Shown here: positions 6,187 through 6,487 of the stretch, piece by piece | Numbering within the stretch: position 1 is the stretch's first letter | Layout: every line of letters starts with the position of its first letter | Program-made: the position numbers and the translations under genes | The notes under the pieces: generated by a model | What the model was told of the DNA's origin: nothing | Database searches by the model: none | The model's input: the letters and a program-made list of their open reading frames with translations, nothing else | Source: Acidocella sp. 35-58-6 | GTDB taxonomy: Bacteria > Pseudomonadota > Alphaproteobacteria > Acetobacterales > Acetobacteraceae | Direction: 5' to 3' | DNA: 6,487 bases | Assembly: GCA_002281005.1 (NCBI GenBank) | Contig: NCFD01000075.1 | Coordinates: forward strand, 1-6,487

Positions 6187-6486
6187 TTACGAGGCAGGCG
6201 CCCAGATCTGGCACCAGGCGGTTGGGCTAATCGGGCCGGCGACGGCTTTGCACAAGCCGTTTGCGGTGGCCGGAGTACCCGGGATGTAAAGCGAGCAGTT
6301 TGAGCACTGATGCGTGCCGTTCGGATGGTCAACGTACCCAACGGAGGACGGCGCCATCGAGCCGCCATCGGCTTTCGCAGTTTGTGTCGAGGCAATGCCA
6401 ACAATTGCAGCGAGCCCAGCGAGAGTAGTGGCATTTTTCAGAACGTCAAATGCTTTTTGATCATCGAGTGGAATCTCGCCTATATT
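6187..6486 (-). CDS. High-potential iron-sulfur protein (HiPIP), 5' end incomplete or shifted
   Basis: HiPIPs are small periplasmic electron carriers with one 4Fe-4S cluster. The - strand frame is open from the window edge (6486) to TAA at 6187-6189, giving 99 visible residues. The four cluster cysteines are C61 and C64 (HQCSNCSLY), C79 (NGLCKAVAGPI) and C92 (TAWCQIWAPAS); this C-x2-C-x14-C-x12-C spacing with the C-terminal W-C-x-x-W is the HiPIP signature. Residues about 19-39 form a hydrophobic leader ending TAKA-D, leaving a mature protein of about 60 residues. The leader has no visible Arg-Arg pair, although HiPIPs usually use Tat. No ATG, GTG or TTG start lies in this frame within the window; a nearby ATG at 6464-6462 is out of frame by one base. 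It converges on the sox operon and may accept electrons from it (inference). Confidence 0.85.
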   Translation of the reverse strand, partial: NIGEIPLDDQKAFDVLKNATTLAGLAAIVGIASTQTAKADGGSMAPSSVGYVDHPNGTHQCSNCSLYIPGTPATANGLCKAVAGPISPTAWCQIWAPAS

Positions 6487-6487
6487 C

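Noticed and set aside
6180..6434. - strand frame of 84 codons with an ATG, overlapping the HiPIP.
   Set aside because: It is Arg/Pro-rich without motif; the neighbouring frame carries the four spaced cysteines and C-terminal W-C-x-x-W of a HiPIP.
1..6487. CRISPR arrays, tRNA or rRNA genes, insertion sequences, attachment sites.
   Set aside because: None was seen: the only tandem repeats are the two short in-frame sets, and coding genes fill nearly all of the window.

Overview
The window carries most of a thiosulfate-oxidising Sox gene cluster on the + strand. The order is soxC (3' part only), soxD, soxX, soxY, soxZ, soxA, a small soxK-like gene, soxB and a periplasmic DsrE-family gene. A strong hairpin at 6129-6165 looks like a bidirectional terminator. 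Converging on it from the - strand is the 3' part of a high-potential iron-sulfur protein (HiPIP) gene. The DNA is moderately GC-rich, about 60% by eye. The Sox type, with SoxCD present and both SoxY and SoxB carrying twin-arginine leaders, together with a HiPIP next door, suggests a proteobacterium. An alphaproteobacterium of the acidophilic or purple Acetobacteraceae kind would fit, but this is inference and no RNA gene or phylogenetic marker is present to settle it.

Layout: 1-585 is the end of the SoxC molybdoprotein. 569-1261 is a SoxD with one haem, overlapping soxC by 17 bases. 1272-1730 is SoxX with a long Ala/Pro/Met linker. 1742-2266 and 2281-2592 are the SoxY-SoxZ carrier pair. 2645-3481 is a one-haem SoxA. 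3478-3825 is the SoxK-like protein, overlapping soxA by four bases (ATGA). 3875-5611 is SoxB. 5644-6129 (or from an upstream GTG at 5608, 5620 or 5632) is the DsrE-like protein. 6187-6486 on the - strand is the HiPIP. The longest gaps on the + strand are about 50 bases, so the block reads as one operon whose promoter lies upstream of the window. No stretch longer than 60 bases lacks a gene.

How the genes work together (established Sox biochemistry): SoxXA, here probably with SoxK, couples thiosulfate oxidatively to the C-terminal Cys of SoxY in the SoxYZ complex. SoxB hydrolyses off the terminal sulfone group as sulfate. SoxCD oxidises the remaining sulfane sulfur, releasing six electrons, and SoxB then frees a second sulfate. 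Electrons go to periplasmic carriers, and the adjacent HiPIP is a candidate acceptor (inference).

The points most worth a second look are: the soxX-Y-Z-A-K-B order with SoxK, known from green sulfur bacteria, combined with soxCD; the SoxD without a second haem domain; the threefold 12-base repeat that multiplies possible start codons at the soxB/dsrE-like junction; the exported DsrE-like protein itself; and the HiPIP leader, which lacks an Arg-Arg pair and may contain a single-base frameshift. I see no wholly new system here. It is a recognisable Sox operon with an unusual set of accessory features.
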